Positions 23,036 to 36,300 of a stretch of DNA of 64,000 nt are shown here, one piece after another. This DNA is from Phoronis australis. Lineage: Eukaryota; Phoronida; Phoronidae. The position numbers and the translations under genes were made by a program. Within the stretch, counting starts at the first letter, position 1, and each line of letters opens with the position of its first letter. The notes under the pieces were generated by a model. The model had not been told where the DNA came from. It worked only from the letters and a program-made list of their open reading frames with translations, and searched no databases. Location of the stretch: contig NMRA01000159.1 of assembly GCA_002633005.1 (NCBI GenBank), forward strand, positions 371,174-435,173, read 5' to 3'.

Positions 23036-25913
23036 CTTTGTACATGTACGTTCTGTACAGATCGGTAGCAGCCCTTCGTTAACATAAACATGTTAAAAAC
23101 AATATTACACCTTTTTGGGTAAATTAACACTAATACTAGATTCGTATTTTTATTCACTGTACAGTTATGAAGGAGATTGCCAGTACATGTATACATAACA
23201 AACAGATAAATTAAAATGTCAGCTATTTTACTAGAACTTATCTGTCATCAGGCAAATAGCAACATGGTAGAAAAAAAGTCAAAAGTGAAAAGCTAGAAAC
23301 AGCTATGTGAAAGTTTTCAACAGAAAATTCATTCGTGCTCCTAATCACGTTTCATGTTGCACGTTTAGTGAATTCGGGGGATTTCAACCCCGGCAAAACT
23401 TACAGACTTACTCTGGCTGCGGACTTGCACGGCATTTTAGTCGAGATCATTACGGCAGTTGACAATTGTACTGAGGTATCACCTTAATATTCGACAAAAT
23501 CGTCTGTTGCTCGTAGTATTTTAAAGAACCGTTCTTTCTAAAACTAAAAACTTTAGTTTTGACGAATTTCTGATCTAATAAAATACACTCTTCATTCAGG
23601 CACTTCAGATGATCAAGAAACTTTAGCATGTACAAGTTGACGAGCCCCACGCGGTCACGTGATCCACTGACATTTGAAATTGCTCCTTGAGTCGTTCACA
23701 AATATGGAAAGTAATAATGTATTTGAAAAACGACAATAGTAACCCGAATCATTCAGAAATCAGCAGTTTCTCAGTCTTGTTCATGTGTGTTTTTAATAAA
23801 AACTCCAAGCATCGCCGACTCTGAAAAGCCTATTTTATAGGGCAATGGCGATTTCCGATAAACGGCACATCACCGGAGAGCGCTCAAGGGCAATATTTGT
23901 CATTGCATTTTGTCGTTCATTTTGTAGTCGTTAATTAAAAAGACCCTATGTCAATAATTGCCCCGTAAAAGGAACGTTCAGTGCTCTTTATCAGAAACCT
24001 CATTAAACCATTTTTGAATATTAATACGAGTCAAGTCAACATTCCTTATTAAGAATATCAGTATAATTCGGTAGCAGCCCTTCGTTTATACAAACTTCGT
24101 TAAAAACACGACTAGACTTTGTTTGTAAGCTTGATACTGGTACACTCGTAGTTTCGGAATAGTCTCCTTTCTCAGGTGTGCAGGTATGTAGTAAAACATC
24201 AACAGACATAACAAACAAACAAACCAAAACAAATAATCAAATTAAAACACTAGCTATATGAGGAATGTTAGAGGAATGGATCAAATCAAGGTCAAAAACA
24301 CACGGGGAGAGGGCAACAGGAAGGTTCCATTTTCCAACGATCCTAGCGGCAGCTTCAATGGGAGGATTTGCCCCCGCTAGCTGGATTTATTCCAGATTGA
24401 AATTTGCAATTTTGGCCTGACCTAATTACAATTCCTTGTTTTTCTGTACAAACAAATCAAATGCACGCAAATTTACGAATGAATTGTTGAAAAGCGCATT
24501 TGAATTGAAGAGTCTTGCGTTTTTTATTTCACACTTACTGTAGTTGTATTGTTCTTTGCTGAAGGAGCTACCTTTAATCAACGTTGGGATGTAATTGGGA
24601 TTGATTTAGATGTTTTGTTGTCAGTTCTGTAGATCTGTAATTATTGAACTGTTACAAAGACTAAGGCCAAGAGTGAGATTGTTGTGTGTGGCCTACCTGT
24701 GAACTGTGAAATGTTTTGCTACCCATATGTTCTTTCTTAACACTCCTTCATTCAAATATGTAGTGTAAAACGGCAATAGGACTACCTACAATAGTGAAAT
24801 GTTTTTATCACTAGTTTTTGGCCATAGTAACTGGCCTTGTCGCTTGCTAGTACTGCTCATATGTCGCGCTGTTCCTTGTTGTGTTTTGATTGTATTACCG
24901 GTCAGTGACATTGTTCCTGATGATGAATTATGTCAATAAAGCGAAACGTTGACTTGCATATGAATCGAGTCTCAGTTTTTATTTTCACCTTCTCCAGTGA
25001 ACTATTTAGTAACACTAAGAAGTTTGTTTGAATCTACACTTAAGTCGAGTCTTCATTTTACTAGCTTAGTTAAAAGTAAGATTTCTTCACCATCCAGGTT
25101 ACTACCTATAGGATCTCACTGGAGTATGAAGGGTGTACATCAAAGAGTAAATCGACAATAACAAATCTTGGTGAGGATTCAAACATGACGCCCCAAACCA
25201 TAGAAAAATACTATGCAGACAAAAACTAATAACTGTTTTATGATAATCTGTGTGAGCCCAGTTTTCTACAAACCTTTCATTTTAGAGTGCCCAGTTCATA
25301 AATGTTTGTGACTTTTTAGACCGGAATCCTAGAACAATAGCATAGTTACACGAGGCATCAACATCTGATCCACGGAGCCGTTAGAGTCCACTCTGCCGTA
25401 GTCTACACTCCGGGTGTGACACCTGGGGACCTTACACGGGTGCACAACATGAGCTTGATTAGATATCAGGGGAACCTCAAAAAACTGTTCTTTGCTTCGC
25501 ATGTTAACAGGCTCGAATAATTATACATCGAATGTATGAAAATGACACCGAGTCAGATTCGATGTAATGCTTTCTAGCGCCTTTAGGACTTATTGTACAT
25601 TATGTTTTTTAAGAAGTCAGGACTTGTTACTCAGCTTGTAGAATCATTTAGTCATGAACTGGGAGACCGGAGTATTATCTCGAACTTGAAATCTGGAACT
25701 TGAAATTATTTCTGATAATCCTTGTCACCTAAGTACTAACTTAAACCCATATTATTGGTTGTTGATTTACTTGAATGAGCGTGTAGTTCTAGTTCGCAGC
25801 TGATGACCTTGGCACAAAACACGCGTAGTAAGTTCGGGGAGCCTGAATTCGAAATTCTGAGTGTGTAACTCGAACCGCCATAATTGTGGTTTGTCACTGT
25901 TTACATTCATTGC
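23036..25913. other. 3' flank and spacer with short dispersed repeat words
   Basis: No exon was found. The word cggtagcagcccttcgtt occurs at about 23062 and again at about 24069, each followed by an A-rich tract, so a dispersed repeat has two copies here. Two hammerhead-ribozyme-like cores lie at 24151-24180 (minus) and 24917-24950 (plus); see the findings. Confidence 0.4.
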
Positions 25914-26117
25914 ATTAGCAGATCTACGATATCAGTAAGGGGGGTGGGGTTTAGAATTCGAGCGAATCCGAGGCGCATAGCGCCGAGCCGAAGGAAGGAT
26001 TTGTTGTGCTTTTTAGTAGCTGATTTTGTTTTTCAGGTGATTTTTTTTTCAATTTTTATTTTTGATCCTGTACCGAGGGGGGTCGAACCCCCTAAACCCC
26101 CCTGTAGATCCGCCTAT
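25914..26117 (+). mobile_element. short MITE, same family as 41748-42637
   Basis: The left end gcagatctacgatatc, followed by a G run, and the right end cccctgtagatccgcctatg match the two ends of the longer element at 41748-42637. The ends are roughly inverted (GCAGATCTA / TAGATCCGC). No clear target-site duplication was found. It is about 200 bases and non-coding. Confidence 0.6.
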
Positions 26118-26656
26118 GTATTCACTGTACATCGGGAGTAAGTTTCCCGTTATGTTAAATACACGACACTTGTCGAGATTAACAATCGTTGGCCGTGTGT
26201 CTTTTAGTCTCTTGGTCAGTTGCTTTACCAATGGTCTGCTGAGTCTCAAACTTTGTTCCGAGGAAACGATCGGAACGGAATGAAGATTGTTAGTAAGGAC
26301 AAGCGTCGTGTATTCAACCAATTACTACTTTAGTTAAAAGCAAAAATAGTCAGCTTTTTCCTTCGGCTTAGCTGGCTAAAACCGAAAGTCGAATCAAGTA
26401 TTTCCTTCTCATAATAGTCCTAAGTGTAATAGGATTATATTTCCGTCACCAACTCTATTGACACAAAATTCGCACATGCTCCATTTTCGATTTCGCAACG
26501 GTTGGCCAATAACAATAAAGTTTTGAATATTTCCTTGTGTTGCCAATGGTTTCGACATTGTTAACGGAAAAATCCTATAACAGTGAGCCCTGAGTACTAT
26601 CATGACATTGATTTCATGAGAGTAAAGGACCTAATTCAGTTATAGCTTTTTTTTTA

Positions 26657-26686
26657 AATTCATCCGAGTTTTAACTCGGATGAATT
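26657..26686. repeat. perfect 14-bp palindrome with a two-base centre
   Basis: AATTCATCCGAGTT, TT, AACTCGGATGAATT. Outside it CTTT and AAAG can extend the pairing after unpaired bases. No gene adjoins it. It is a hairpin- or cruciform-forming site or the remnant of a tiny foldback element. Confidence 0.85.
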
Positions 26687-27527
26687 GCAGCTTTAAAAGA
26701 GCACTCCGTTTTTGATCGGAGGAAATTAAGTGGATTAGCTTGGGTAGTAATAAAAGAAGTGCCTGCGTGCATATCAGCGACATGATCTTTCATGCACTCG
26801 ATTAAAATTATATGATTTTATAAACTGGAGACTCCACAAATCCTTTGAGAAAAGCTTAATTTTGCATTTAAAGAAAATTTTTGCGGCAAGCGTATCTTCG
26901 ACATGGATGATCTGGGTTACGAACTCGATGTGTTCCAAAAATTACAGAATTACTAGCTGCTAAAAGCCTGCTTTACGTAAGATGTTCGGTTTTTACTTAC
27001 TCTTACTCTTATACACTAACCAACTTGCATTCTGCATTAGAGTTGTCTCCCTTTTCGTTAGTGCTGTACATGTACATCGCTGGGAGACCAGCCTCCCGTT
27101 TAGTAACGCTAAGACCTCGCTGAGAAGCAAGACTTTCTGAATGAAGATCGTGCGTATCAGTAGAAACTTGAACATCAAGTTGTAAGGCTACTTCACTCAC
27201 ATTTGTTTATTAATCGTTTTAATAACTAACTGTAAAAACAACACATTAAACCGACATTGAGAAATACGCTCACCTTAAGAAAAACGTGAACGGAAATAAG
27301 CACCCCTTAAATTTCTTTTTTATCTTTACATACAATACAGTTCTGTGCATGTGCGTGTCCATAAGAGGGCGCAACCTTCAGTCAAATATGCTCATGCCTT
27401 GGTTTAAAAAGTTGGATCTTGGCTGCGGTAAAACGGCAATTGCATCAACAAAATGTATTCCCATGGACAAAAAGCCATTTGTAGTTGCAGCGCAAGAAAA
27501 GGTAAGCCCACATCGCTTTCAGTCTCC

Positions 27528-27826
27528 TTGCGGGAGTTCCTTAGTGATATCTGCTCTTGACATGCACATGTCTGAAGTGCTATTATGATTGAGGAGCGCT
27601 GGTAGGTAATACTTAGGAAATGCGATTAAAGACACTCGTAGGGAAGTCGCATGACCAAATGCGATCACCAACAAGTGGGCGGCAGAATGTTCCCGTGATG
27701 TCTCGTGCGATTCCTGGGCGAACAAGGAGTCCGTGAAACTTTGTCACAAATACACTAATCATGGCATTAACCCAAATATTCTGGCAACTGCAAACGGATG
27801 GGTGTATTTTGAAAAATGCGTAGTTT
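27528..27826 (+). pseudogene. decayed copy of fibrinogen-related exon 1 (signal peptide and PAN part)
   Basis: The run gaatgttcccgtgatgt and the words actttgtcacaaatac and gatgggtgtattttgaaaaa match exon 1 at 12185-12320. The frame AAECSRDVSCDSWANKE is still readable, then HKYTN...GWVYFEK. The region matching the start ATG is altered, a stop (tga) lies near 27651, and the GTAAGA donor after the FEK codons is lost. No copies of exons 2-5 were seen downstream, so this is a partial duplicate. A good donor word (AAAAG|GTAAGC) at 27500 just upstream may belong to an unrelated exon I could not identify. Confidence 0.8.
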
Positions 27827-29479
27827 CAGTTTTATAAAAGAGCCCTGTTTAGCTGGCCAAATCGAAATGACGCATTTCACTCTGATGACATCGGTGTGTG
27901 CATTCGTTTCATCACTGTACAGCACCGCTTGTGATCTAGCTAACGGTGTTAGACAATTTGTGTCATCACGAACCATAGAACTACTGGAGGAATGTTATCT
28001 ATGATGTCACGAACTAAAGACAAAGCGACGTCCTTTAGGGTTGGGTGAGTCGACAAAGACAAGACGAAGGAGAGAACGTTGTAAAGAGAACACAGAGGCC
28101 GAGGATATGGTTGGATGTCGAGCCTGCATCTGCAGACGTTGCTGGGTAAACGGGACATATTCAAATGAACAGCTTTTTTGTCGAGGTTTCATACTGGAAC
28201 GGTAAGTTCACGTATTAAAATGAACAAGTTACTTATATTTACATAAGAAAAGCAGTTGATCGTCGAGGTCAACAACACTTCAATCTCAGCCTTCTCGCCA
28301 GATTGGCCTTATTGGCTGTCATTTTCCGGGGGGCCTTGCTCTTTTGCCTCATCGATTTCCCATCACGATGTCAGTTGCTCGACCGTGATTCCTGTATGCA
28401 CGCATAACCTACATGTACAATAATCTTTTAGAATCTGTTCGTCACATTCTTGGAAACATAGGTTATGTGGCACTTTCCATGGTGAAAGTCGCTTCCATTT
28501 GTCAAAGTTAATTTTGTAGTAAAAACAGACAGATCTTTTGAAAATAACGAAATTTTTTTGAGAACTCGTTAAATGTTGTTTGGTTTCTATTCCAAACAAT
28601 TCAAAACCAACATAGCATGATAAAACAGAATAATGCAGCACTGAAAGGAATGAGCAAAGAGAACCCCTTATTTGAACATGTCGAGGGTCAAAATTGCTTT
28701 AATGTCAGATGACCTGGCATGGAATTTGTTCGAACAGATATGCCGGTAACATCGCAATAATGTTATCGTGATATTATTGATACGGACATTGTCGTAAAAT
28801 CTGTGTTTCCTTTCGTCAAGTATTGTTCAAGTTACAGATACACAGTTACAGTGGAGACCACTTAACGTAATGTAATTCGATAATTCAAATTTGTTTGTAA
28901 ATATCAGTCGTTTCCTATTTACCAGTGTTTATTATGAGACTCTACACTACTGATAGGAGTGGTTACAATCACTGCCAAGTTAAAACTTACTCAATGGAAT
29001 GTCCCACATATTATCATTATTGACGTAGGATTTGACCTCAATTAATCTCAATTGTATATTTTTGAGGAGTTCGACATTGAAATGGAAATAACCTCTAAAT
29101 AATAAACCCAGATTCATTTGATTCGTTCCAGAGCAAATTTCGTGTTATAAATATCGCAATTGTGCACACTCTATGATTGTTGCTAGAGCCCTTAGCAAAA
29201 GCGATAGTTTTCGATATTTAACGTGCCATTTGTAATGTATTCAAAATGCTCTCTAATAAGAGGTATTGTTTTCATTACACGCATATCTAAAACCTACTTC
29301 AATTGCAGGTACGAATTTTCAAAAGTGACCCATTTCCTGTTTTGTAGACTGGTGTAAATATTTCGATTTGTTTATACACCTTGGGCTGTAAATAAAGTTT
29401 GCACAGCCTTTTGGGTGTTACTGTTGAAGTACTCTTGTAGATACAGTATATGGTTCAACTTGCCCACTTAGCACACGTC
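27827..29479. other. spacer upstream of the VWDE-like gene
   Basis: No supported exon. AT-rich sequence with scattered short open frames and no recognisable repeat element. Confidence 0.4.
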
Positions 29480-29486
29480 TATAAAT
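29480..29486 (+). promoter_or_regulatory. candidate TATA box of the VWDE-like gene
   Basis: TATAAAT lies 72 bases before the start codon at 29552. Initiation about 30 bases downstream would leave a short 5' leader. It rests on position and word match only. Confidence 0.4.
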
Positions 29487-29551
29487 CAAAAAATGCACAA
29501 ACACACCTCTAGTCTTTACCCAGTCTGTCTCAAGACGCCTACCTACGCGGA

Positions 29552-29585
29552 ATGGAACAACTCAAGGTCGTCCTTATAGTCTTTG
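29552..29585 (+). CDS. VWDE-like exon 1: start of signal peptide
   Basis: MEQLKVVLIVF ends in G|GTAAGT. The next exon continues VAVIVARA, making one clean signal peptide split by an intron. G at -3 and +4 of the ATG supports the start. Confidence 0.8.
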
Positions 29586-30276
29586 GTAAGTGAAACTTCA
29601 AAAAATCTCTTAGATTCATATTTTCATGACTAATTAAGAGCTTAAAATTTCTGTGGAAGTTTAGTTTCAGTAACAAATATTGAAAAAATATATGTATAGT
29701 CTTACGGGTACAACAGTTTTATATATAACGGGTTGACATTTCCAAATATGAAGAAATTGATAACATTCTGCAGAATACTTCACCGTTGCTTAGCAAGACT
29801 TAGTCCAAGTCAGATGCTTAGGCAATAGTGTGGAACATACCGGTCAACGTTGTACAATGATTAAAGAGAGCTTGTGACGGAGTTCGAGTAGTGTATGCGA
29901 AATAGTAGAATTTTCTCTTATTACAATCCAATTTGTCATTCAGCCACGTTGTCAAAGCGTTTCTTGTCATTTCAGTGGCCGTTATTGTTGCAAGAGCCGA
30001 CATCGACCCTTGTGTTAACACGAACGAAGTCAAGATTGTGAACCATGACGTTCACGGAGGTTTGAGAAGCGCCAACGTCACTACTCCGACAGGCTCGGAC
30101 CTTTACTGCGACCGAACAATACACGATGGTAGAGTGTCAGGCTGTGTAATGTAGATTGCCAACCAAACTGTAATTGTTTTTTTAGGAACTAGTGTATACA
30201 CTTTACTTCTCAAGCTAGAAGGCAACCAAGTAGTAAAACAGGGTCTCCCGCTCAAAGGTGACCAAAAATCGGGCCA

Positions 30277-30315
<39 letters not shown>

Positions 30316-33300
30316 TNTGTATGTATGTACATGGTATGTGGCTCTCACCGAAAGGGACTGAAGAGCGAGACTTCTCCTAGGGCCCGAAATCGAATTTCTT
30401 GCTTAGGTCATTTCAAAAAGAACGAGTCATTTAAAATATAAGTTGTTAACTCTTTTCTCTCCGAACAGTGTAATCTTTTTCTAACGTTTCTCTTGATCAA
30501 AACCTAGACTCCGCACATTAAATCTTCCGGAGGTTGTTTCGCTGAAATGCTGCAACTTTTCAACGTTTTTACATAGAGTTTAAACGAACACTTACGTCAA
30601 AAGTCTCTTTTTAAAGTGTGTGCGATTTTTATATAGATAAGACATTTTAGTGAAACATTTCCTAAATTTCAAAAAGTTGGAGTTCGTGAAAGCAAAAGGG
30701 TCACCCTACTTTTGTTACATGGTATTGTAGTGATCAACAACAAATCGTCCTGTACTGTGACGTATTGTCCCTGCTACCGCCAGATTACGTTTATGGTTGG
30801 CGCAGTGCGACAATATTAGGTTATCTGACATAAATAAGAATTATGTCAGTCACGATGTACGTAGGCCCAGTGACAAGACCATCTCGTCCACGTGTGAGCT
30901 CACCTATAACTGCGAAACTACATTTCATGAGTTTGCTTAAAAGATAGTAGACAATTTACGAGAAAAGAAAAGAAATGGAGACTATTTATACAAAGTATTG
31001 GAAAATCATTCTCTTGGAATTTCTTTTGACGCCCAATATTACAAGATAATGAGATGGGCGTTTTCGCAGAAAATACCGCATGGGAAAATGTTTTGACCGT
31101 GTTGCCTTATCAAATAAAATACATCTATTGATATGTGCCTCTAATGGTCAACAATACACAAACAGAAGTGTGTGTTCTAGCACATGCTTAACTATATTCA
31201 AATAGAAGTGTGTTTTCCGGACATGGTCATTCATACACAGATAGACGTTATTTTCCTCCACAAAGTCACCTAATGCTTCCATAATTCTGACTTACGTGAC
31301 GAAAGAACTTTTGATTTAGCCTTTTTACCGTTATGAAAGTGGTCTCAAATCGTTTTTAGTCAAAATAAGATTAATTTCGGTGCTTGGAAACAACTGGCAG
31401 CTGGTTATTGCTTGAAATTAGCCTTTAAAAGTCGACTTGTCACGGCGTGTTATTTTATGCGCGAAGCATTGGTCTCGAGCAATAACGGACCGTGAGTTTT
31501 TGCACGATCAAAAGTCACTATATGGATACGGGTATAAGTTGAGACCAAGTTGGTAACTGTAAGACAATGTTCTAAATCAAACGGTTTAAGGTTTCTTTGA
31601 CGTAACACCAGATTATTGCTGTTTAAAGTCCAGAATTGCAACTGCTGTTCCAAAGATTGCGTCACATTGCTGCTGAATCTAGGAGGTCTGTTGTCCATGA
31701 TTGGAAGTCACCATAGCGGGAAATCAAGCGTGCCTTCCATAGACGCGAGACCCTCTCGTAAACGCGAGAATTTGTGAGATATTGCCGTGCATTACTAGCG
31801 AGCACGTGATTACACTAACTTTATTCCTGAGATCCATGCGTCTACGGAACTCAGTTCAGTTTTGTCGTTTCCGAATAACATTGTCAAGTAGTTTTGCAGG
31901 CTAAAACGCTATGTATGTGGACATGTATTTAAACCGAGTCTGATATTTATAGGGTGGTATATGTATCTTGCTCCTGAGACGGGTGGAAGTATAATGAAGA
32001 CGCTAGAAATACCTCGTAGATGTGTCCACCAATACCACTGTGGCACCAAGTACCCGATCTGGATGGACGGTAGGGCATAGCTTATGGCACGAAATGTTGT
32101 TGTCGTGGGTGTAGCTAATATACACAACGTTTCAGTGGAGATTAGAATAATTGGGTAAAATCACTTAAATAATTTTCGCCAGACCCGAAGGGGCAGGTTC
32201 TCACTGTACCGATCAGTGTCACGTGCATAACATGGTCACCGAAAGTTTGACACGGGAATCTTGAAGTAATATAATTGTGCTCTGTTCAGGTAACACGATA
32301 ATTATTTCGAGACATCCCGTTTCACAGCCCTTTTTCACTCAATGTCGATTGCCAAATGTTTTGATTGAAATGTCACGATCCTCTCGCTAATCGCACCATT
32401 CTTATGTTATCTAACAATTTTGGGGGTCATTTTAATCTGTCAATATATCGCGCACTCAATATTATTTAAAATTGAAGTGCATCTATTATCTGATACTCCT
32501 TCATATGAATTTATTACAAGAATGACGTAGAGATTTTATTTGACAATTTTACTATTAGATATTTCTTGTAAAGGATTGTGATATTGGAAGTCAGAATTCC
32601 TAACAGAATGAAATAAATGAATAAAATTGATGGATGTGCACTCATAATTTTCTTGTTAAAAGTAGTGAGGACGACAATCTTATTACCGTAAGCGAAAGCT
32701 GCCTGTGGTTTTTGATTTGATGTAAAAATTGATCTTAAAGTATCGTTTTGGTGACGTACACATTTGTTGAGACAAAATCAACTTTATTACTCGGAAATAA
32801 AGTTAAATACGATTGTAATAGTAACATGATACGAAATCCAGCGCCATTTTTGGTACCAGAAACGTTAGTTCATTATACCTGTATTTTATTTTGGTGAAAA
32901 TGTTACAAAAACGCTGTTGTTGCGCAACTTTTACAGATACGCTGCCAACGCCCAGTGAAGGAATAGTCTCCAAAAAGATGTGCGTTTCCGTGACCAGTTG
33001 CTGTACTTATGCATTTTGGGTGAAGGTGAGAAACTGCGGAAATGACGTCGTGGCCTATAGGCTAGTACAAAGCCCCGGATGTCCTTCGGCATACTGCTTC
33101 GGTAAGAGACATAGTCGTTTTTACGCTACATGTGTATGCTACCATTCGAGTTTTTCAAAGTATTTAACACTTTACCAACAAACCTGTTAATATTGCAAGT
33201 CTGGAAATGTCGACAAAACTATACCAACCTTCCTTTAACTGGGTCACGTGGCCATATCTTTTCAGTAAAAGTTAGCCAAAAAGAAGGGAACAAAAATAAC

Positions 33301-36300
33301 ACAAGCATGACCTAATTTTGCTTGATATAAATGGCCACGGTGTTTCGTTTTATGCAGCTTTTGCTTTTTTTAGAAAAATCACAAAACGTCTTATTCTTGG
33401 TAAGCCGTCGTACAAAAGTTGCACACTTTAAAACCAATTCCTAACAGCCTTTTGGAGAATACTGCACAAAGCACATTACACGTGCCACAAGTGCCTCGTG
33501 TTTCCACGCTTTGGTCCAGGATCGGGTAATATTGTGTATATTTTTAGCAACACCTGGCGTGCGTTCAGTAGACGATAGGACATACGTTAGGACCTAGCTA
33601 AAACCTAGTCAAAGTCACGTGTTCTCATTTAAAATACACCACAATAACTCACGTAATCTCGCGAAGTCTTGCTTTCTAGCGTTACTGAACGGGAGGCTGA
33701 TTTGGTGGAATTATTAGCTTGATTGTCATATCCGTTCTGGCATGGTTTGAAATGATACTCCTCAGCCTAAAGCGACTGCCACAAAAATATGTGATATGAG
33801 CCCTACCAAATCGTTCTTTTGTTGCTGGGTTTCGTTTCTGCGGAGTGTATTGCTGATTCGCTGTCTCAACCGAGATCGTTAAACCGGAAGACGTTGGGTG
33901 TTTGTTAGCAGGTTTTAAACGCTTATCCCAGAAATACATAATTGTCCGTTGTCAACCACTATCACCCACTTTGCGTTTCACTTTTGTCACAAGTTTTTTG
34001 CAGTCTGGACAGACCTTGCAATTTTATCCGTATGACGAATTTCTTGTTGTTCATACTTACGGGTATATTGGGTTAAACTCGTCTTATTACAGAACTTTCA
34101 GATTGATATTCACCGCGACGCCAACTTGTCTTCGAAGCTTGTTCGAAATCCTGACAATGTTGCGTGAGGTTAACTCATGCACATAAGAAATGTTACTCCG
34201 GCGTGCATCTATTCGGGTGTTAGCGACTTGGGTTTTTCTGGTTCTCCAACTGATCAATTATCCAACATTTTGATGGTTTCCAAGGAGTAAGTGAAAAATT
34301 ACGTCACAGGTCTCTATCTTCCCGGCTTTCAGAATATGAATGCAAGTTAACTGCGCGGTTTTCCTAGATAACACGCGGGACTAGCGTTCATTTTTCCTGA
34401 ATTTTTGTTTATTATTCACGCGTAAATATAATGCATATTTATCATGAAATAGGCATCAATTGGCGCTTGGTCAAGGATTGGTGCCATCTAGGCCTGTTTG
34501 TTCACACATTGCAGTAGGCTCCGACGGCCGGCCTTTGAACTGGCTGACAAGGAGTTAGTTGGAATCTATTAGCCATGTGAGTACAATCAGACGTGCGTGT
34601 TGCTCTTTACAGTCCCTTGAAAATTTATATTTCAAAAATTTACTGCCACATTCACATAACATTACGCTTCTGCACTTTCCTCTTAATATTTCTATTTACG
34701 TTTTTGTCACTAAGGTGAGCATCAACCGTGCCCCCCTCCGATGGCCGGATTTACACCCAACTGCACACGTGAGTACATGAACATAAGAGTGCCAGGAGAG
34801 ACATTATCCTTAAAGTCCTTGTCTAGTTTAATCCGTACCTTCATTTGTCGATATCCCCGCCCCAGCCACAACCCGTTCATACGTTCACGCAGCCTCAGAA
34901 CCAATCTAGCTATTTTTCGTAAATAGCTTCTGACAATAAGACGAAACACTGTTCACGGTGTTTTGAAATTACACCAATGTTGTCACCGCATTTGTATAAG
35001 TAGCAGACTACGGCTTTCACTTCAGCCTCCTCCGGGGCATGTTTCGCAAAGAGATTACTAGCCCTGGTATTTGGTCTTTCGATAAATGTTGACTTTTTGT
35101 CTTTTTCGTTTCTCGAAAGCTTTACCTTCTGTTTAAAGAGAAGACTGTGAATGTCCTATTTTTGACTTTGAGCTGTAGACAGACTTTCTGACTTCGAGCC
35201 TTACCTTGTTTTCGTTAAAGAGGCTGAAAGTCGAAAGAGAAAATCCAATAGATTGTTTGAGAAACTGCTCCCTGGCGTTATAGCTTTAGTAATACAAAAA
35301 AAATTGATGTCATCAGATTTCTTTATAATGAGAGCACCAATCAAATAGACTGTGCCTCCAATCACCCTTGGTTTTGGAGTTATCTCCCAATAATTAACAA
35401 AGGGGCTAAGCGCACCTTTAACGTCGACATAATACACCCTTCTTCCCGCAATTTTCCTACAAACGCTTTATTACCAAAAATGCCACGTGTTAGCTTCCAA
35501 CTCATTACTTCCATAATATGAATTTGTCTCATTAAGTTGATACATGAAAACGATAACGTCATCGATTGTGGAAACTTTGAAACTTCCCCAAACCTATTGT
35601 ATTGTTCACTGATTTAAAGGGATATTAAATCAGGTTTTGGCGTATAGTAGCAGATATTAACAATGAATTTCCAAATCATCTCTCCTCATTTTTTCTGTAA
35701 CCTCTGTCAACCCTGAAAAGTTTGAAGCGAATTCAAAAACTCCATACAAATTCTGCTAACTTGCCGATCGTGACCTAAGCTTTAGGCGAGACACAAAATC
35801 AAGTGAGAAAAGTATACACCAAAGACCATAATATCCATTCTGTGGCGCAGTGAATAAGTCTTTTTAGTTGAATTTTACCTTTATCACACAAATGAGGCGC
35901 CAGTGGTGCTTTAGCACGAGAAAGAGCGAGGATTGGTTAAAATTGCCAAAACCAGCTTAGTATCCTGTCAGATTTTCGATCGATGACAATAGTGTACTGC
36001 ACTTCACCGTGCATAAACGTTAAATTGACAGCTGCTCCCGTCGAGCTGCCGATTGATCCGCCGCTATCGCTAAAGAATGAGGACGACGCCATTTTGTCTG
36101 ACATACGGTTTGGTTGCTCTATGACGTTACCATCAACGATAGACCAAAAGCTTAGACTACAAGTGCAGTGGTTGGCTAATGGTGTGCAAATTGACGAACA
36201 GGAGTCGTCTGGTTCCGTAAGTGGGCAAACGGAATTTCTACTCCGTGAATGGAAGCTCACCTACATTGACAACCACGGAAGAAACGTTTCGCATTTTGGG

